From Paracentrotus lividus (Eukaryota > Echinodermata > Echinoidea > Camarodonta > Echinidae), in assembly GCA_940671915.1 (NCBI GenBank), contig CALNVZ010003434.1:20233964-20297963 (forward strand): DNA of 64,000 nucleotides, written 5' to 3'. Under the pieces are notes generated by a model. The model saw only the letters and a list, made by a program, of their open reading frames with translations, made no database searches and was not told where the DNA came from. This document shows, in pieces, positions 11,557-24,500 of this stretch (within the stretch, counting starts at the first letter, position 1; every line of letters begins with the position of its first letter). A program made the position numbers and the translations under genes.

Positions 11557-11690
11557 GGGTGGTGTCTCGATCACTTCGCGGAAAATACTTTGAAACAAAT
11601 TTGAGACACATTTATCAGCATGGCTTTGCCATAGCTCAGTCTCCTTAGTTTCCTAAGTTTCGGAGACGTCTCTAATACGTTTTATAAGTG
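11557..11690. mobile_element. Fragment of the GGAGACGTCTCC repeat
   Basis: Starts GGGTGGTGTCTCGATCACTTCGC and contains CAGCATGGCTTTGCCAT and CGGAGACGTCTC. The stretch 11266-11556 before it shows only AT-rich sequence and a T-run. Confidence 0.5.
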
Positions 11691-11739
11691 TGCAAAATGT
11701 AGACGTGAAGTGCATGTCCAAATTTGAAATGTTCAACAT

Positions 11740-12300
11740 TTTGGCACGCACCTCATGCATTAAATCTTTCAAATAATAATCAAATATCTCCCGTTATGAA
11801 TTAATGCATAGAATAGAATGCATAGAATCCATTGCAAATGTTGCTTTTATGATTCAATGGCAATTTTATGAGTTAAAGGTCAAGTAAAGGTCAAATATAG
11901 GAAAATTAATTATATTTTGATTATCATGTGAATATAAGATTTTGAATGGCTAATTACATGTAGATAAGAGCAGGCGACAGATTGGTTGCCAAATGGAAAA
12001 AATTTGAACAATTTGCATAATTAGCATAAATTCAAAATGGCGGCCATGCTATATGATGAAACTTAGCTTTTCAACTATAGATCCCATGTTTAAAATATAA
12101 AACATGCATTTAGGGTTAATGTATGGGTAGAATCCATTGCAAATGTTGCTTTTATGACTCGATGTCAATTTTATGTGTTAAAGGTCAAATAAAGGTCAAA
12201 AATATGGAAATACATTAAATATTAATTATACTGTGAATACTAGACTTTGAATGGCTAATGACATGGAGATAAATTGGTGAAATTTGATTTGGGTTATGCA
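11740..12300 (+). repeat. Left arm of a large inverted repeat, about 305-bp tandem unit
   Basis: The word GAATCCATTGCAAATGTTGC occurs at about 11825 and 12130 in direct order, giving a unit of about 305 bases that includes AAAGGTCAA..AAAGGTCAA and ATTCAAAATGGCGGCCATG. The same unit, reverse-complemented, forms the arm at 16438-17010. The two arms bracket the DIRS fragments. Confidence 0.75.
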
Positions 12301-12379
12301 GGATCATTTCCATACACTATTTCTTTACTTTTTTCAAAGCATATTATCAATGCTGGTCAATCCAAAGTCAACTTCATTC

Positions 12380-14480
12380 TGGAAAAAATAGTGACACATA
12401 CGCTGAGATAAAGGAATTTCAAGACTTCCAGAAAGCTGCCTTGCATATAACATCAATAGAGACCCCTTTAAAAAAAAGCCCAAGAAGCACTAAATGTGTA
12501 ATTGGGACGGGGGTCTTATCAGGCATTATGGCCTCATAGCCTGCTTCCTTAATGGCCTTCAGTATATAGCCTCCTTTCTCTACAGCAGAGTGATCGAAAT
12601 ATCTCAAAATATCAGGAAAAGTTTTTTCCGGGTGGCGAAAGGACTTTCGTTTATCTTTCCAAAATATCTTTGAGTTCATGGGCATGATGGGGACCATCAT
12701 TTTTTTCTCCTCGGTGACAGAAGAGAAAAATGACAGGAGATAAGAGACATCCTTCAATGACCCAGAAAAGTGAGATTGTTTCTCATGGAGGATTGCTTTG
12801 GAACCAGGCGAACGTCCCGACTTTCCCAGAGTATATGTATGCCCTGGAGCAATAGAGAGGGCATCAAGAAAACACTTACGTTGCTCTAAGGCATTTGCTA
12901 TGAGGAAGACTGTCTTGGAATGGTCACATGAAAAGCGCCAGAAGATAGCGGTTAAAAAATGGAACGCACCAAGGCATCCGGGGACTTAGGTAAGCCATGG
13001 AGGAAGGAAGCAGCTTCAGAGACTTGAGGGATCTTTTGAGAAAGAATAAAAGAACCCAACAGATCAGAGAGTAGATGAGCAAAAGAAACCGATGAACCAC
13101 GAACAATTGATAAATTGTAGCCTCGGGTCATCAATACAGATGAGATCAAAAAGACAGATCAGAAAGTTAGTGATGGGTGGTAAAAATACCTCCCTAGGAT
13201 GATATCAAAATATCCTTGCATCAAAAGAGTGCTTCCAGACCTGGAGTGGTAGGGTGTTCTATAAGACTCCCTCGTACTCTGAACTAAAAACTGAGCAACA
13301 CGCTCAGAGAAGCCCGACGATAGAGCTCTCTCCCTGATAGTGCATGGCAAAGCAGTCAATTGGAAAATCTATAGGCATTGGTGTAGTATTCCCAATAGGG
13401 GCTGAGACATCAGATCTGGACTCTACGGAAACCACATCAGCTGTTCCAAGAGGTCTGGAAACCAACGTCGAGGTATCAAAACCAACGCCACCAGATTATC
13501 TTCAATTCTCCTGAGAAACTCAGCAGGAACGGAGGAGTTCTCCCCACTTCTCCACTGGATTGCGAAGGCATTCAGAGCAAATTCCTCCGGTTTTGAACCA
13601 ATGAACAGAAGAGAGGGAGGTGACTATTGAGCAACCGCGTGTACAAGCCGATATTGAGAGCACGAAAAATCCTAATTAGCTGTTTGAACACACACAGACA
13701 GAGAGTCGACTCCTGGAGGGTAGACACTTTCTCCTGGAGAGGCAGTCGGCTAAGAGATCATTTTGGCCCGGGATGTGTGAAGCTATTACTTTTGTATTAG
13801 AAAAAATGTCTTCCGAGCCTCACCAATTGTACGGTTTGATGGAAAGTTCGTTCAGCAACACTGAATTAGTGCATTCCTGTCTGATTTAAGCCGCCACTGA
13901 TGTACTGTCCGTCAGAAAAAGGACCGAAGTAGCTTCCAGGCAGCAACGAACATAACGAGACTAGAACATGAGCACGAACTCAGTCGCTTAACATTGTCTG
14001 ATGACAATAACCCCTCCCCAAATCTAGAAACGCCACGTCCATGGGGACAGTTCTGGAAATTAGGGAAATCTGTTAGGGTTTGCCTTAGATAAGAAAGCAG
14101 CTACGAAGACAAAGAAGAAGCAGACATTTGATCCAACCTGGCAGAGGGATCATGGTGTGCAATAGCTCATACTCTCGGCTTGTAAAACCCCAAAAGACGT
14201 AGTTGGAAATGTCTCATCAGCTGATCAGCAGGCGACAATCGTGCAAGACATCGACTAAACTGGAGAGATGTTGAAGCCAACGTGTAGCTCTAGCATCACG
14301 AACTTAATTCTTAGGCACTGTCAATGTTGCTGAGTCATTCAAGTTGATGATGAACGTCCAACTTTGCGTCTAAATGGGATGTGAGTGGGAATGATCTCGG
14401 ACTTTTCGCCACTGACCATGAATCCTCCGGAATCCGAAATGCTGTGTGGAGTGAGGAAGCTGCAGGAGACAACAGAGTCT
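12380..14480 (-). pseudogene. DIRS-type retrotransposon, RNase H to tyrosine recombinase part, broken
   Basis: On the minus strand, short in-frame pieces match the 3' half of a DIRS element. They are an RNase H-like strand VLFLTDSTSVAA (about 13925) followed by HIPGQNDLLADCLSR (about 13755), a linker block EEFALNAFAIQW and RRWFPDLLEQLMWFP (about 13450-13610), and the recombinase C-terminus FKGVSIDVICKAAFWKS (12419-12475). Stops and frame changes separate these, so it is not functional. DIRS elements use a tyrosine recombinase in place of a DDE integrase. The reverse transcriptase core is not visible here. The gag part lies beyond it in the opposite orientation. Confidence 0.75.
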
Positions 14481-14867
14481 CTGACTCCTCCACTAACATT
14501 CTAATCGTTTAAATTTCTAGATCTCTATAGGAACGTCATGAGGGTCAAAACCCCAGAGGCGCCCACCGACCGGATTCCCCCTCTATCTGTCTGTATCTTT
14601 CTCTCCATCTTCTCCCTCCTCTCACTCTATCTACTATTACACTTGATCATCGATCAGAGTGTTTTCGTTTAATGAGATGGCAATCGTACTGTTAATCACT
14701 ATTTTCCAGAATATAAGTTGACCTTAGATGAACAGTATTGATGATATGGTTTGTAAAATTGAAGAGATAGTGTATACGGAAATGCACCTGTACCTCCCAA
14801 ACCAAGATATTCAGCCTTTCAAAGTCTTATATTCAGTCTAATAAAAAAATATAATAATTCCCTATAT
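14481..14867. other. Junction between the two DIRS pieces
   Basis: No coding signal. Contains a CT-rich stretch (about 14578-14640) and AT-rich DNA. This is where the divergent DIRS fragments meet. Confidence 0.4.
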
Positions 14868-16180
14868 ATGCTAGTCTACGAAATCTCCATGGACAACGAA
14901 GCCCAGCCGGAGCGCCCAGCAGAGCCGCTCCTCCCCGTAGGGGAGGATGTTAACCAACGCTTGACTTCTCAAGCTGTCGAGATTAAGCGGCTTACTGAGA
15001 CGTTGTCTCGGTACATGGACCGTGGAGGTTCAGCTCCTAGTGAGTACTTCGACAGACGTGCTCGGCACGCTGTGCAGCAGCATCCCCCTCGGGGTGATGA
15101 TGACATCCTAAGCCTCCTTGCGGGGCCTAGCGAACTGGATGTATTTCAGAAGCCGGATCTATAGTGACCCCAGTCGCCCACTACGACCCAGATGTCGATT
15201 TGGAGCCCAAGGAGTTTGACATCGAAGGAGAAGCCGATTTATATGACACTGGCATCAATGTTGGCCCTGCAAAATTTGATAAGCTGGCCGAAAGGCTTAC
15301 AAAATCGGTTACTCTTCCGCCAAAGAAAGAGAGCTTGGAAAAGATTTCGTCGCGATATCTAACTCCAAGCAACGCCCCAGAAGCTTGTACGCCACGTGTT
15401 GTGCCGGAGGTTTGGCAAACCATTTCGGGTAGAGCCCGCACTATCGATGCTCGCATCCAGAAACTGCAAAACAATGTTGTGCAGGGTCTTCTTCCCTACG
15501 GGGAAATTCTGGAAGAATTACGCAGCAATTACGTCTGAGAAAAGGCCAGTCAACCTCGAACGTATTAAGGAGTTTTCCCTTGACGGGCTCACGTTAAGCG
15601 GGCAATGCTTCTTACGAGTTAAGCATGTATCGGAGGGCGGAAGTGAAGCCTTATGTCAACCCCAAATACAAGGCTTTGTGTAGTCGAAATACTCCCTTGG
15701 ACGAGAAGTTGTTTGGGAAAGACATACAAGGTACCCTCAAGAATGTGGCTGAGGCGTTCAATGTTGGACAAAAAGTGTCGCGTCATGGGAAGTTCCCACG
15801 ACGCCACTCCCAGAAGAAGCAAGCCGAGTTTTCCACTCAACGTCGTCATGACTTCAAGGGACAACGATCGTCCCAGTGGAACCGCTCTCGAGCTCCAGCT
15901 ACGGTGTCTCGACCACCGCCATCACCCCACGCTTTCCAGCGGCCCAGAATCGTCGGGGCTTTTCCAACTATGGACAAGCAAAAAAGTAGTGAGTACCCCA
16001 ATTATTGCGGGAAGACTCAAGTTTTTCAAAGATGCCTGGTCTCAGATCACTTCAGACCCTTGGGTCCTAAAATCCATTTCGGGTTACAAAATAGATTTCT
16101 TATCTACTCCTTTCCAATTTTATCATCCGAGTAATATTTCATTAGGGTGCTTTCGCTGGACTACGGAGGAGATAATCTAG
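14868..16180 (+). pseudogene. DIRS-type retrotransposon, gag and start of RT ORF, broken
   Basis: Plus-strand frames give a DIRS/PAT gag-like protein in three shifted pieces. The first is an N-terminal coiled segment (14868-15161, stop). The second (15164-15535) carries SSRYLTPSNAPEACTPRV and VPEVWQTISGRA followed by a glutamine- and leucine-rich helix. The third (15600-15780) has YRRAEVKPYVNPKYKALCS and DEKLFGKDI. At 15990-16130 another frame has GRLKFFKDAWSQITSDPWVL, the block that opens the RT ORF in DIRS elements. The sequence then stops. At least three frame breaks make it inactive. Confidence 0.8.
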
Positions 16181-16437
16181 AACGTTAGCATTATGAAAGG
16201 CTTTATTTTCAAAATAGCTCAAACCCCAAACTCCTGCATACTGTTAGTACAGGAAAAGGAGTGTGTAAAACTGGTATTTGCTAGAAACGGCTGGCAAGCG
16301 TTTAAATTACAAGTTTTCGTGTGCACAAACGAGGGTTTCCCCTAGCTACAAGAGATAGCTCCCCGTTGTCAAAATCTACAACGCTATTTTGGGGAAATGT
16401 ACGTTCTCCCAAAATGTAGAACGTATAGGTTCTCAGC

Positions 16438-17010
16438 AAATTTGACCTTTATTTGACCTTTGTTTGACACATGGAGTCATAACAGCAAGATTCAACGCAT
16501 ACAGTATAACCCCTATAATTATATGCATGTTTTACACTTCAACTATTGATCTATAGTTCAACAGTTAAGTTTCTCATATAGCATGGTGGCCATTTTGAAT
16601 TTATGTTAATCATGAAATTGCTCAAAGTTGTCCATTTGGCAACCAAGCTTAAATTGTTTTAGAACCACAAGAGATGTCGCCTGCTCTTATCTACATGTAA
16701 TTAGCCATTCAAAGTCTTATATTCTCAGCGTAGGCCTAATCAAAATATAGTGAATTTTCCTATATTTGATCTTTATTTGACCTTTAACTCATAAAATTGA
16801 TTTCGAATCATAAAAGCAACATTTGCAATGGATGTTTTGCATGAAGTAACCCCTATATGCATGTTTTATATTTCAACATGCGATTTATAGTTCAAAAGTT
16901 AAGTTTCAACATTATAGCATGACGGCCATTTTGAATTTATGCTAATTATGCAAATTGCTCAAGGTTGCCAGGTTGGCAACCAAGCTAAAATTGTTGTAGT
17001 ATCACATGAG
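16438..17010 (-). repeat. Right arm of the large inverted repeat
   Basis: Reverse complement of the 11740-12300 unit. It has TTTGACCTTTATTTGACC, CATTTTGAATTTATG and AAAAGCAACATTTGCAATGGA, and the unit appears about 1.7 times with a period of about 335 bases. Identity to the left arm is clearly imperfect, so the arrangement is old. Confidence 0.75.
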
Positions 17011-17079
17011 ATAACAAATCAGCAAAAAACTTCAGTGGAAACAACTTTTCTAGGTTTACTACACAAGGTATAGGAGCTT

Positions 17080-18000
17080 CAAATGGACTATTGGGGCGCC
17101 AAAATCAAAATCATATCGGGCCCCCCGGGTGCCAAATTCTGGATACGCGCCTGGATCGACCCGGAAAATTATGGGGAGAGGGGTAGAAAGATATCAATTA
17201 TAACCAGATGTAATTTAGATGGAGAAGAAGGAGAACATACTATGTATAAGATAGGGTGGGACAGAAAAATATGGAATATGATAAAAATGATGGAAAGATA
17301 TAAAAAATAATATTTATAAAATGGAAAAGAAAGGGGCAAATCCGGGTAGAGGAGTGACATTTTCAAAAGGGTATAATTCCTCAGCCCTTTTCCACATATT
17401 TTGCCCTTTGTGATTTTAGAAACAGAAAGAGAAAATAATTTAGAGTGTTGTAAAAAGATATCAAATATAATGTTAGTCTATAGATTCTACCCGTTGGTAG
17501 TTCATTTCTCTCCCCCTCTCTTCATTCTCCACCTCTACACATTAAACCCCACTGATCGCGATATATCCCCTATCTTTCAGGGGTTGTTTCTATTTCGGGC
17601 GTAGAGGTCGATTGTGTGGTAGGGGTAGAAAAAAAACAAACCAAAAAAAATATTACATTCCTGACAAAGGACTAATATAATGTAGACGATAGAAAAAAAA
17701 AAAACTTAAAGAGATAGAAAGATAGAGAATTATGATAGACGGTGGATGGAGAAGGATAGACAGACAGGGAGAACATGACGAAGCGAATATTTACAAAAAA
17801 AATATATTATAGATTGATGGAGAAAGAATATAAACATGATAAAGAAAGATTTCTTGAATAATGGCAAAGAATAATATCTGAGTCGGGATTAATAAAGATA
17901 GACAGAATTGACGGGGTGGACAAAAAAGTGAAATAAAAAAGAAAGAGGTATTATAGAAAGGCAGACAGAAATATAGAAAATGTGATTAAAAAGAGTGGTT
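17080..18000. other. No gene seen; transposon-end fragment and A-rich DNA
   Basis: 17085-17160 (GGGGCGCCAAAATC and TTCTGGATACGCGCCTGGATC) resembles one end of the GGGCGCC-type elements. The rest is purine-rich, A-rich sequence with several AGATAGA-like stretches. I see no conserved coding segment. Confidence 0.4.
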
Positions 18001-18054
18001 GGGGTTAAAGTGCCCCATTTAGGCCCTCTGTGCCCCCTACCCCCTCCCCCCCCC

Positions 18055-18068
18055 CCAAAAAAAAAAAA

Positions 18069-18104
<36 letters not shown>

Positions 18105-18128
18105 CAAAACAAAACAAAACAAAACAAA
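18055..18128. repeat. (AAAAC)n microsatellite
   Basis: An A-run followed by about ten ACAAA/AACAA units, about 300 bases upstream of the GLOD4 start codon. Confidence 0.95.
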
Positions 18129-18179
18129 AAAATCCTTGCCTGGATCTGATTTGGCCACGCCCATCATATCATAGCACAA

Positions 18180-18427
18180 CCATCACGTGACGAGGTGACT
18201 ACACACATGTTTTCGTAACAGGCACTATCGCCGCGCCACTCCCTCGGTTGGTTGAGCTGATCGCAACGGGCTACGCACGGGCGATCAATCATTGGATTAC
18301 CGTTACCAGAATTACGTGCGTTTTACACAGTCTAGTCGATCGGGCACAGGTATTTTTGCTCTCGAATTCCAATCTGAACTTGACAGTTTTATTTCTTTGA
18401 AAAGGAAATCTCGGACAGGATACAACC
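18180..18427 (+). promoter_or_regulatory. Probable GLOD4 promoter and 5' UTR
   Basis: A CpG-richer island in AT-rich DNA directly before the start codon. It has CGCCGCGCCACTCCC, an inverted CCAAT box (ATTGG near 18292) and TTACGTGCGTT. No TATA box is obvious. The transcription start cannot be fixed from sequence. Confidence 0.45.
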
Positions 18428-18517
18428 ATGAGTGGCCGGAGAGCATTGCATTTTGTTTTTAAAGTAGCAGATCGTACTGCGACGGCTAAATTCTACCGAG
18501 AAATCTTGGGAATGAAG
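18428..18517 (+). CDS. GLOD4: GLOD4 coding exon 1
   Basis: Thirty codons from ATG at 18428, ending ATGAAG before donor GTAAAC, phase 0. Encodes the first beta strand and helix of domain 1, ending FYREILGMK. Confidence 0.93.
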
Positions 18518-21500
18518 GTAAACAATGCAATGAATGTCAAAGAATCTTGTTTGACTTGAATGATTGAAATTGAAGTTGAGAATAAAAAATGTCCTGAGAA
18601 GTTGAGGTTGAGGTGATGATACCAGCTGGTACAGCTAACTGAAGATATTATGTTGTTGTCTGCCTATGCTTTAACTGTGTAGATTTTGATTAAAATTTGT
18701 GTCTCTTGTAAATGCTCTTTATAAATTTTATTTTTTATTTATTCATTTTTAAAAACTTTCTACCATATTGTACGTAGTCGATTCTTCTCTAGAGGTCTAT
18801 AATATAAACAAAGTTCTAGCATGACATAAAGAAATTGCTTTTTATTGATTTCGTGTTTGATTTGGACGTTGAAAAGGAAATAAATTTCAAGGAGTTGTTT
18901 ATATTATAATTTGGACTAAGTATTTTGAGCTAAAAAAGAGTGTCATTTAAGCTTTGACTGAGAGGATTAGTCAAGAAACTTATAATATCACTAAATCGTG
19001 AAATATTTTTCATTTTTCCAACAGTTCTTACGACATGAAGAGTTTGAAGAAGGCTGTAAGGCAACTTGCAATGGGTAAGATCAATTATATTACAATGTAA
19101 TTGCTATCATGACTGTGACACTGGTCACTGTCAAACGATGACTTGCATTTTTTGGTTGATGAAGATTTTGCTGACAAACTAATTTTTGCAGCAAGCTAGA
19201 TAGCAGCATGGAATGAAATACCAATTTAGGAAGTAAATATGTCGCGGCCATTACACCATCAGTTAAAAAATGAAGAAAAAAAAATCATAAATTAATGACT
19301 AAATTCCACTTGTGGTGAATCAATTAATGTTGATGAAGATATTGTAAATTTTAATGAAAATCTACAAGGCCATTGGAGATTATCTGAAACAATCTAGTTT
19401 ATTGCACCAGGTAATCCTATACTAGCAATAAATCTTCAGACTTCAGGAAGGCAGATATATACGCCAAAGACATAGTAAAATATTTAATGACAACTTATTC
19501 CATCACAATGTACTCTCCTCTTGGTTTTTATGCAGAAATGAGAGTGATAACTTCTGATCAATTTGACTTTCATCAAATTGTGATTTTTTTTTTTTTCTTT
19601 TCTTTTGCTTACTTTGTTTTTGTTTTGTTTTCTTTTTTTTAAAGTATATAAACCACTTTTGCAAAGGGGGCTTGTAAGGTGAGAGTATTTGAGAATTGAA
19701 TTTAGACCATTTCTCAAGCTTTGTAACTTCATAACCTAAAACTTGATAATGTACTCAACACATTTCCCCCACCTGTCTATCAACAGACCTTATGATGGTA
19801 AATGGAGCAAGTCTATGGTTGGTTTTGGTCCTGAAGACAGCCATTTTGTGACGGAGCTCACATACAACTATGGAGTGAAGAGCTATGACCTGGGAAATGA
19901 CTTCCTGGTGAGTACTGTTTAAAGCTCAACTTCAGTCGTTGCAGTTAAAATTATTTAGAATGAATCTGTTAAATATGTGATACGTCTTGTCGAAATGAGA
20001 GAGAAGTCGGAGATCAAAGATCCGAGTAAATCGACAAACTAATAAAAAACTCAAAATTGAGGAAATTTTTTTTTATTATTTTCTGGTTCTACCATGCTTC
20101 ATCTTTGCTCTGTAAAAAAAATGAGTGAAAATGATAACGGGAAAGTGGTAAAAAGCAGTTTTTCGGCGAGTGTTTTTTTCGGTCATAATTTTTTTTCCCG
20201 GACATACAAGCGCACGTCCACGCTCATTTCCCCTCTCCGTTAGCTCCGCCCTTAGCAACGCATGGCTTGTTTGTTGGACGTTCACGGTCATGTGTTGTGT
20301 GATTTCTATTGGCTTTTTGTTTCGTTTTTGTGAGCGAATAGCGAACTAAACTCTCTTTAGCTACACTCCAGCTGTGCGATGCCACACAACCTGCTGTGAA
20401 TAAAGCTGTTTCATCCGGGATAGCGGGAGCACGCAAACGAATGTCAAATCTAACAATCGGGTGGGGGGGGGGTTATGTGGGGAAAAGCTACTTATTGCTT
20501 GACTTAGCTATCTGGATCCAAATGAATGTTTATTTCAGCATTTTATTTTAGGGGCCGCGATATCTGTTGTCCTGATGGAAATTAAAACCTCCCTATAAAC
20601 AAATTTGGTTCCATCAGGGAAACATAGAGCACACAAAAGAGGTGACGTGATCATAATACTTCTGATACAAGTATTTAGGTTAAAGTCTTAAGACGCGTAA
20701 GAGATGCTAATTTAAAATGAAAAAAAATATGGTTTTAAAATTGGTTGATATTGCATTATGTGGAAACCAATGAGCTAAGGGGGGGGAGGGCAAATCAATC
20801 TAGTTTATAACTGCGGCTGGTATCTCACTTTTCCGGGAACTACTTTGAAACAACTTTAAGACGGCTTAGAAAACAAGTTTGAGACGATGTTGTTGAGACC
20901 GTCGCGGAGACGTCTCCGCGAGGTGAGATAGCACCCATAGCTACTAGCAAATTTCTGCAGTTTTTTTTACAAAGTAATGTGTTTAAGAAAGTAGCGTTTT
21001 ACTAAACACGACGAAACAAAATACGATTTACTCTTAAAATAATTCATTTCTAAAAATTATTAATATCTCTTATTACTGGTAACAAGTTTGATCAATAAAA
21101 GACGAGATCGAGCAAATCATTTACGTTTTTATTTTCATTGTCTTAAGCTAACCTAGCCACTCATAAAACGTGATCAGAGAAATTCTAAATACATTCGTGG
21201 GCGCAAATAATTTATTAAAACATTTTTGGAGGCATATCTCTATCATATACTTATTCAAAGAATATAAACAAAATGCATAAGCCCCTGTACAAGAATAATT
21301 TAGTCTATAGACCATTATTATGTTTAAAATTCCAACAGAGTTCAGATCAAAATGACTCGCTTTATTATGAGTAAGAGTACGCGATTGACATTCAAAGAAC
21401 GCACGCAAACTCGGAATAAAACCCAAAAAAGGTTTTAAAATAGTTTTGTTTCTAACTAATTTAGCGCCAGGATTGGTAAACACTTTTCTTAAAAGAGCGG

Positions 21501-24500
21501 ACTTTTTCTTAAACAATTAGAAAGAGCATGACGTTTTCATTTATTTGACGAAGATATAAAACAACTAACAAATTCAGCTTCTTTTTTTTTTGAGAAGATT
21601 GAACATCGCCGTTATGCGCTTCCTCGATCATGCGTGACGGACGAGTATTGTTCTCTGTATACCTGAATGCAGCCTCCTCATTGGTCAATCGTTTCACCTT
21701 TGTAACAAGTGGTGCTAGGCATTTCGTGTGGAGTACAGCGGTGGACAGAGTGTCTTATTTTTCTGGCGCGGGGTACAAAGGAAGTCAAACTTCGCAGACG
21801 TTTTCTCTTGATTTTGATTTCCAAGAGCACAATTCTCCTCGCGTTCAGAGGCTAATATCTCCACTTCTATTTACTCTTTAACAGTCGGGTTATATATCAA
21901 ATTCAAGGCCAATGAATCAGGGATCAATAATATCAAATAAAATGGATTTCAAAAATTGCGAATAGTCTCTCCTTTCGACGTGACGCATCACATATGTCCT
22001 CTTATAATTATATCGTTCCATTTACATGAAAATATTCATACACAAAATTGTCATGTTCTGTTAATGATTTCAGATGAAATTTTAGAAAATAATGGAACAG
22101 TCGCTCAAATAGCTGACTAAGAGTAGACAGCAATATCGTCATCAGTCATGATGCAACATACACAGATCCGGTGCGAATTGCTTGCACATGATTTACCCAT
22201 AGACTTACCACGTGTCAGTGCAAATCATGGATGTGCTTGATAGCCCAACCAGTGATTGGATTGATGCTTATTTTACTCTTTTCTCAGCACTATGATTGAG
22301 ATTCCAGTATGATTAAGAATGGCAATTGATGTTTGGATTGTTGTCATCAGGACAACTACTCAAGATTATCTTTAAGTCAGGAATCACATTCATTTACTTT
22401 GATAGGGCATGAGCGGGAGGCTACAACTGAAGTCTGTCATAAATAGAATAGATGATAATATATTTAGAATAATGGACCTTGTGTCATTTTTTCAAAGAAG
22501 AAACATTGTTTCATTTTTTGGAAAATTGACCCTATGAACCTTCAGAATAATAAATCTTCAAAATGATAAGCAGCCCCATTCTTGTCAGTGGCAAAGGCCC
22601 CATGGACGAGATAGTTCTTACTAGTTGAATTGAAGATGCTAGTACTAGATGTTCCTATGTTACATCAAATGAGTTTTGAGAAACAGAGGGTAAAAATGTA
22701 ACATACGAACATCTAGTACTAGCATCTTCAATTATTTTACATATTCCGAAAGAGTAACTCCTCCTGCATCTTCTGGTACCATTTTTGTGTGGTATGTCTT
22801 TACGCTTGGATGAACACGACACATTGTTACATAAATGTAACAGAGGGCCAAAATGGAACATACGAACATCTAGTACTAGCATCTTCCATTTCTGAATCAA
22901 GGCCTGTTCAGAGTCTTATTATGTTGTGAGTCTTATGAATATGCTCTTTTTATATTTCAAGTTCTTTTATTTACTGAAGGGACAATAAAATGCAGTCTCA
23001 CTTTTCAAGGTTGTTTCAAGTTGCACCGTCACTACTGTATACAATATACCCTGCATTGTTTGATTTTGTGCTGTGTATTGTATTCTGAAGTTAACATGCA
23101 GCTAGAACAACTTTAATGGGTATACAATTGTGGAAATTATAAGGGAAGTTTGAACACCCTGGAATTTATTAAGTTTTCCAAAAAAGCAGGAAAAATATAT
23201 TGTATTAGTGAAGGTTTGAAGAAAATCCATCAAAGAATAAATTTAGTCATTTATATTAAAATTTTGATTGCATGTAGGGGAGACTGGGGTAATTATGGCC
23301 CCCTTTTCACATTTCCTAAATTACTACATTATGTACCATTAAATGAAAAGTCCAATAATATTCTAATTATGTAAAAATACAGTCAGTCTATATACCTATA
23401 ATATACAAAAGAAAGTATAAACCTGTAACTTTTCATTTGCATATTAATTACCATTATGTTAACAACTTTGTGGGGCCATAAGTACCCCACGGGTTTGGGT
23501 ATTTATGGCCCCTATTGTAATGACTGTATGAATTCAATGTTATTATGCTAATTAATTGTGGTAATGTGTAATAAATGTTGTTGGGTATTCCTAATACACT
23601 TATCAACCATCAACAATGATTTAATCAATAATTGGTTCAGCCAAAATGTTGAAATTTTGCAGTCATAGCAATACATATATTTATGTACATAATCATACAA
23701 GTTAATGTCCCGATCTACGCTTATACACTGTTTATGCATTGGGGGCCATAATTACCCCAAGTGACTTTTTTAATTTGATCCCTCTTTACAGCTCTACTAT
23801 TGAAGATATTCAGGTGGAAGTTTTTCTGTTGTGTTTGTTACTTCCTATTGTTTCTGTTTCAATCAAAATTTCATCTTAAATGATTTTAATTATATAATAT
23901 TGGATGCACTTGAGTGAAATATGAGATATATTCCATTCATCAGTATGAATATTGCAAGAGTCGAAGACGAGTTCAATATTCATACTGATGAATGGAATAT
24001 CTCAAATTGCACGAAAGAAATCCAATATTATTATTATTATACATAAAAACCATTTTCCATGGCAACAGCAACGCTACCAGTTTAAACAAGAAAGAGGTTT
24101 ACTCACCTGTATCAAATCTGCCTGATCCGAGAATCTCACAAAATCCATTGTTATAAGCTGTTGTGCGCAGCATTTTACTGGCATCGCGGAGTGCAATATT
24201 GTTACAATAATGCACTCCTTTTCTCCATTGATACATGTAATGTAGAATACATAGGACATACATTATGCTAACAATACTGAACGCCGACAAGCAAACATCT
24301 GGAAGAGTATCAATACATGGTTTTAATGTATCGATAAAGAGACCTAAACGTGTAATAATTATATAATATTGACTGGCCTTGAGGGAGATACCGCAGATAT
24401 TTCCCAAACAAGTCTCATATTGCCTCGAGTCGAAGACGAGGGCAATATGGGTCTTGTGGGGAAATATAGGAGGTATCTCCCGAAGGCAAAGCCAGTCAAT

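Noticed and set aside
12419..12757. A host protein gene of 112 codons on the minus strand
   Set aside because: Its end is the DIRS recombinase C-terminus and the frame is broken; it belongs to the retrotransposon remnant.
15164..16180. A retroviral (LTR) gag gene
   Set aside because: The conserved blocks are those of DIRS/PAT gag and RT start; a tyrosine recombinase lies nearby and no LTRs, protease or integrase are seen.
21148..21516. A 122-codon minus-strand frame in GLOD4 intron 3
   Set aside because: No family resemblance, AT-rich composition, no splice sites in phase; likely chance.
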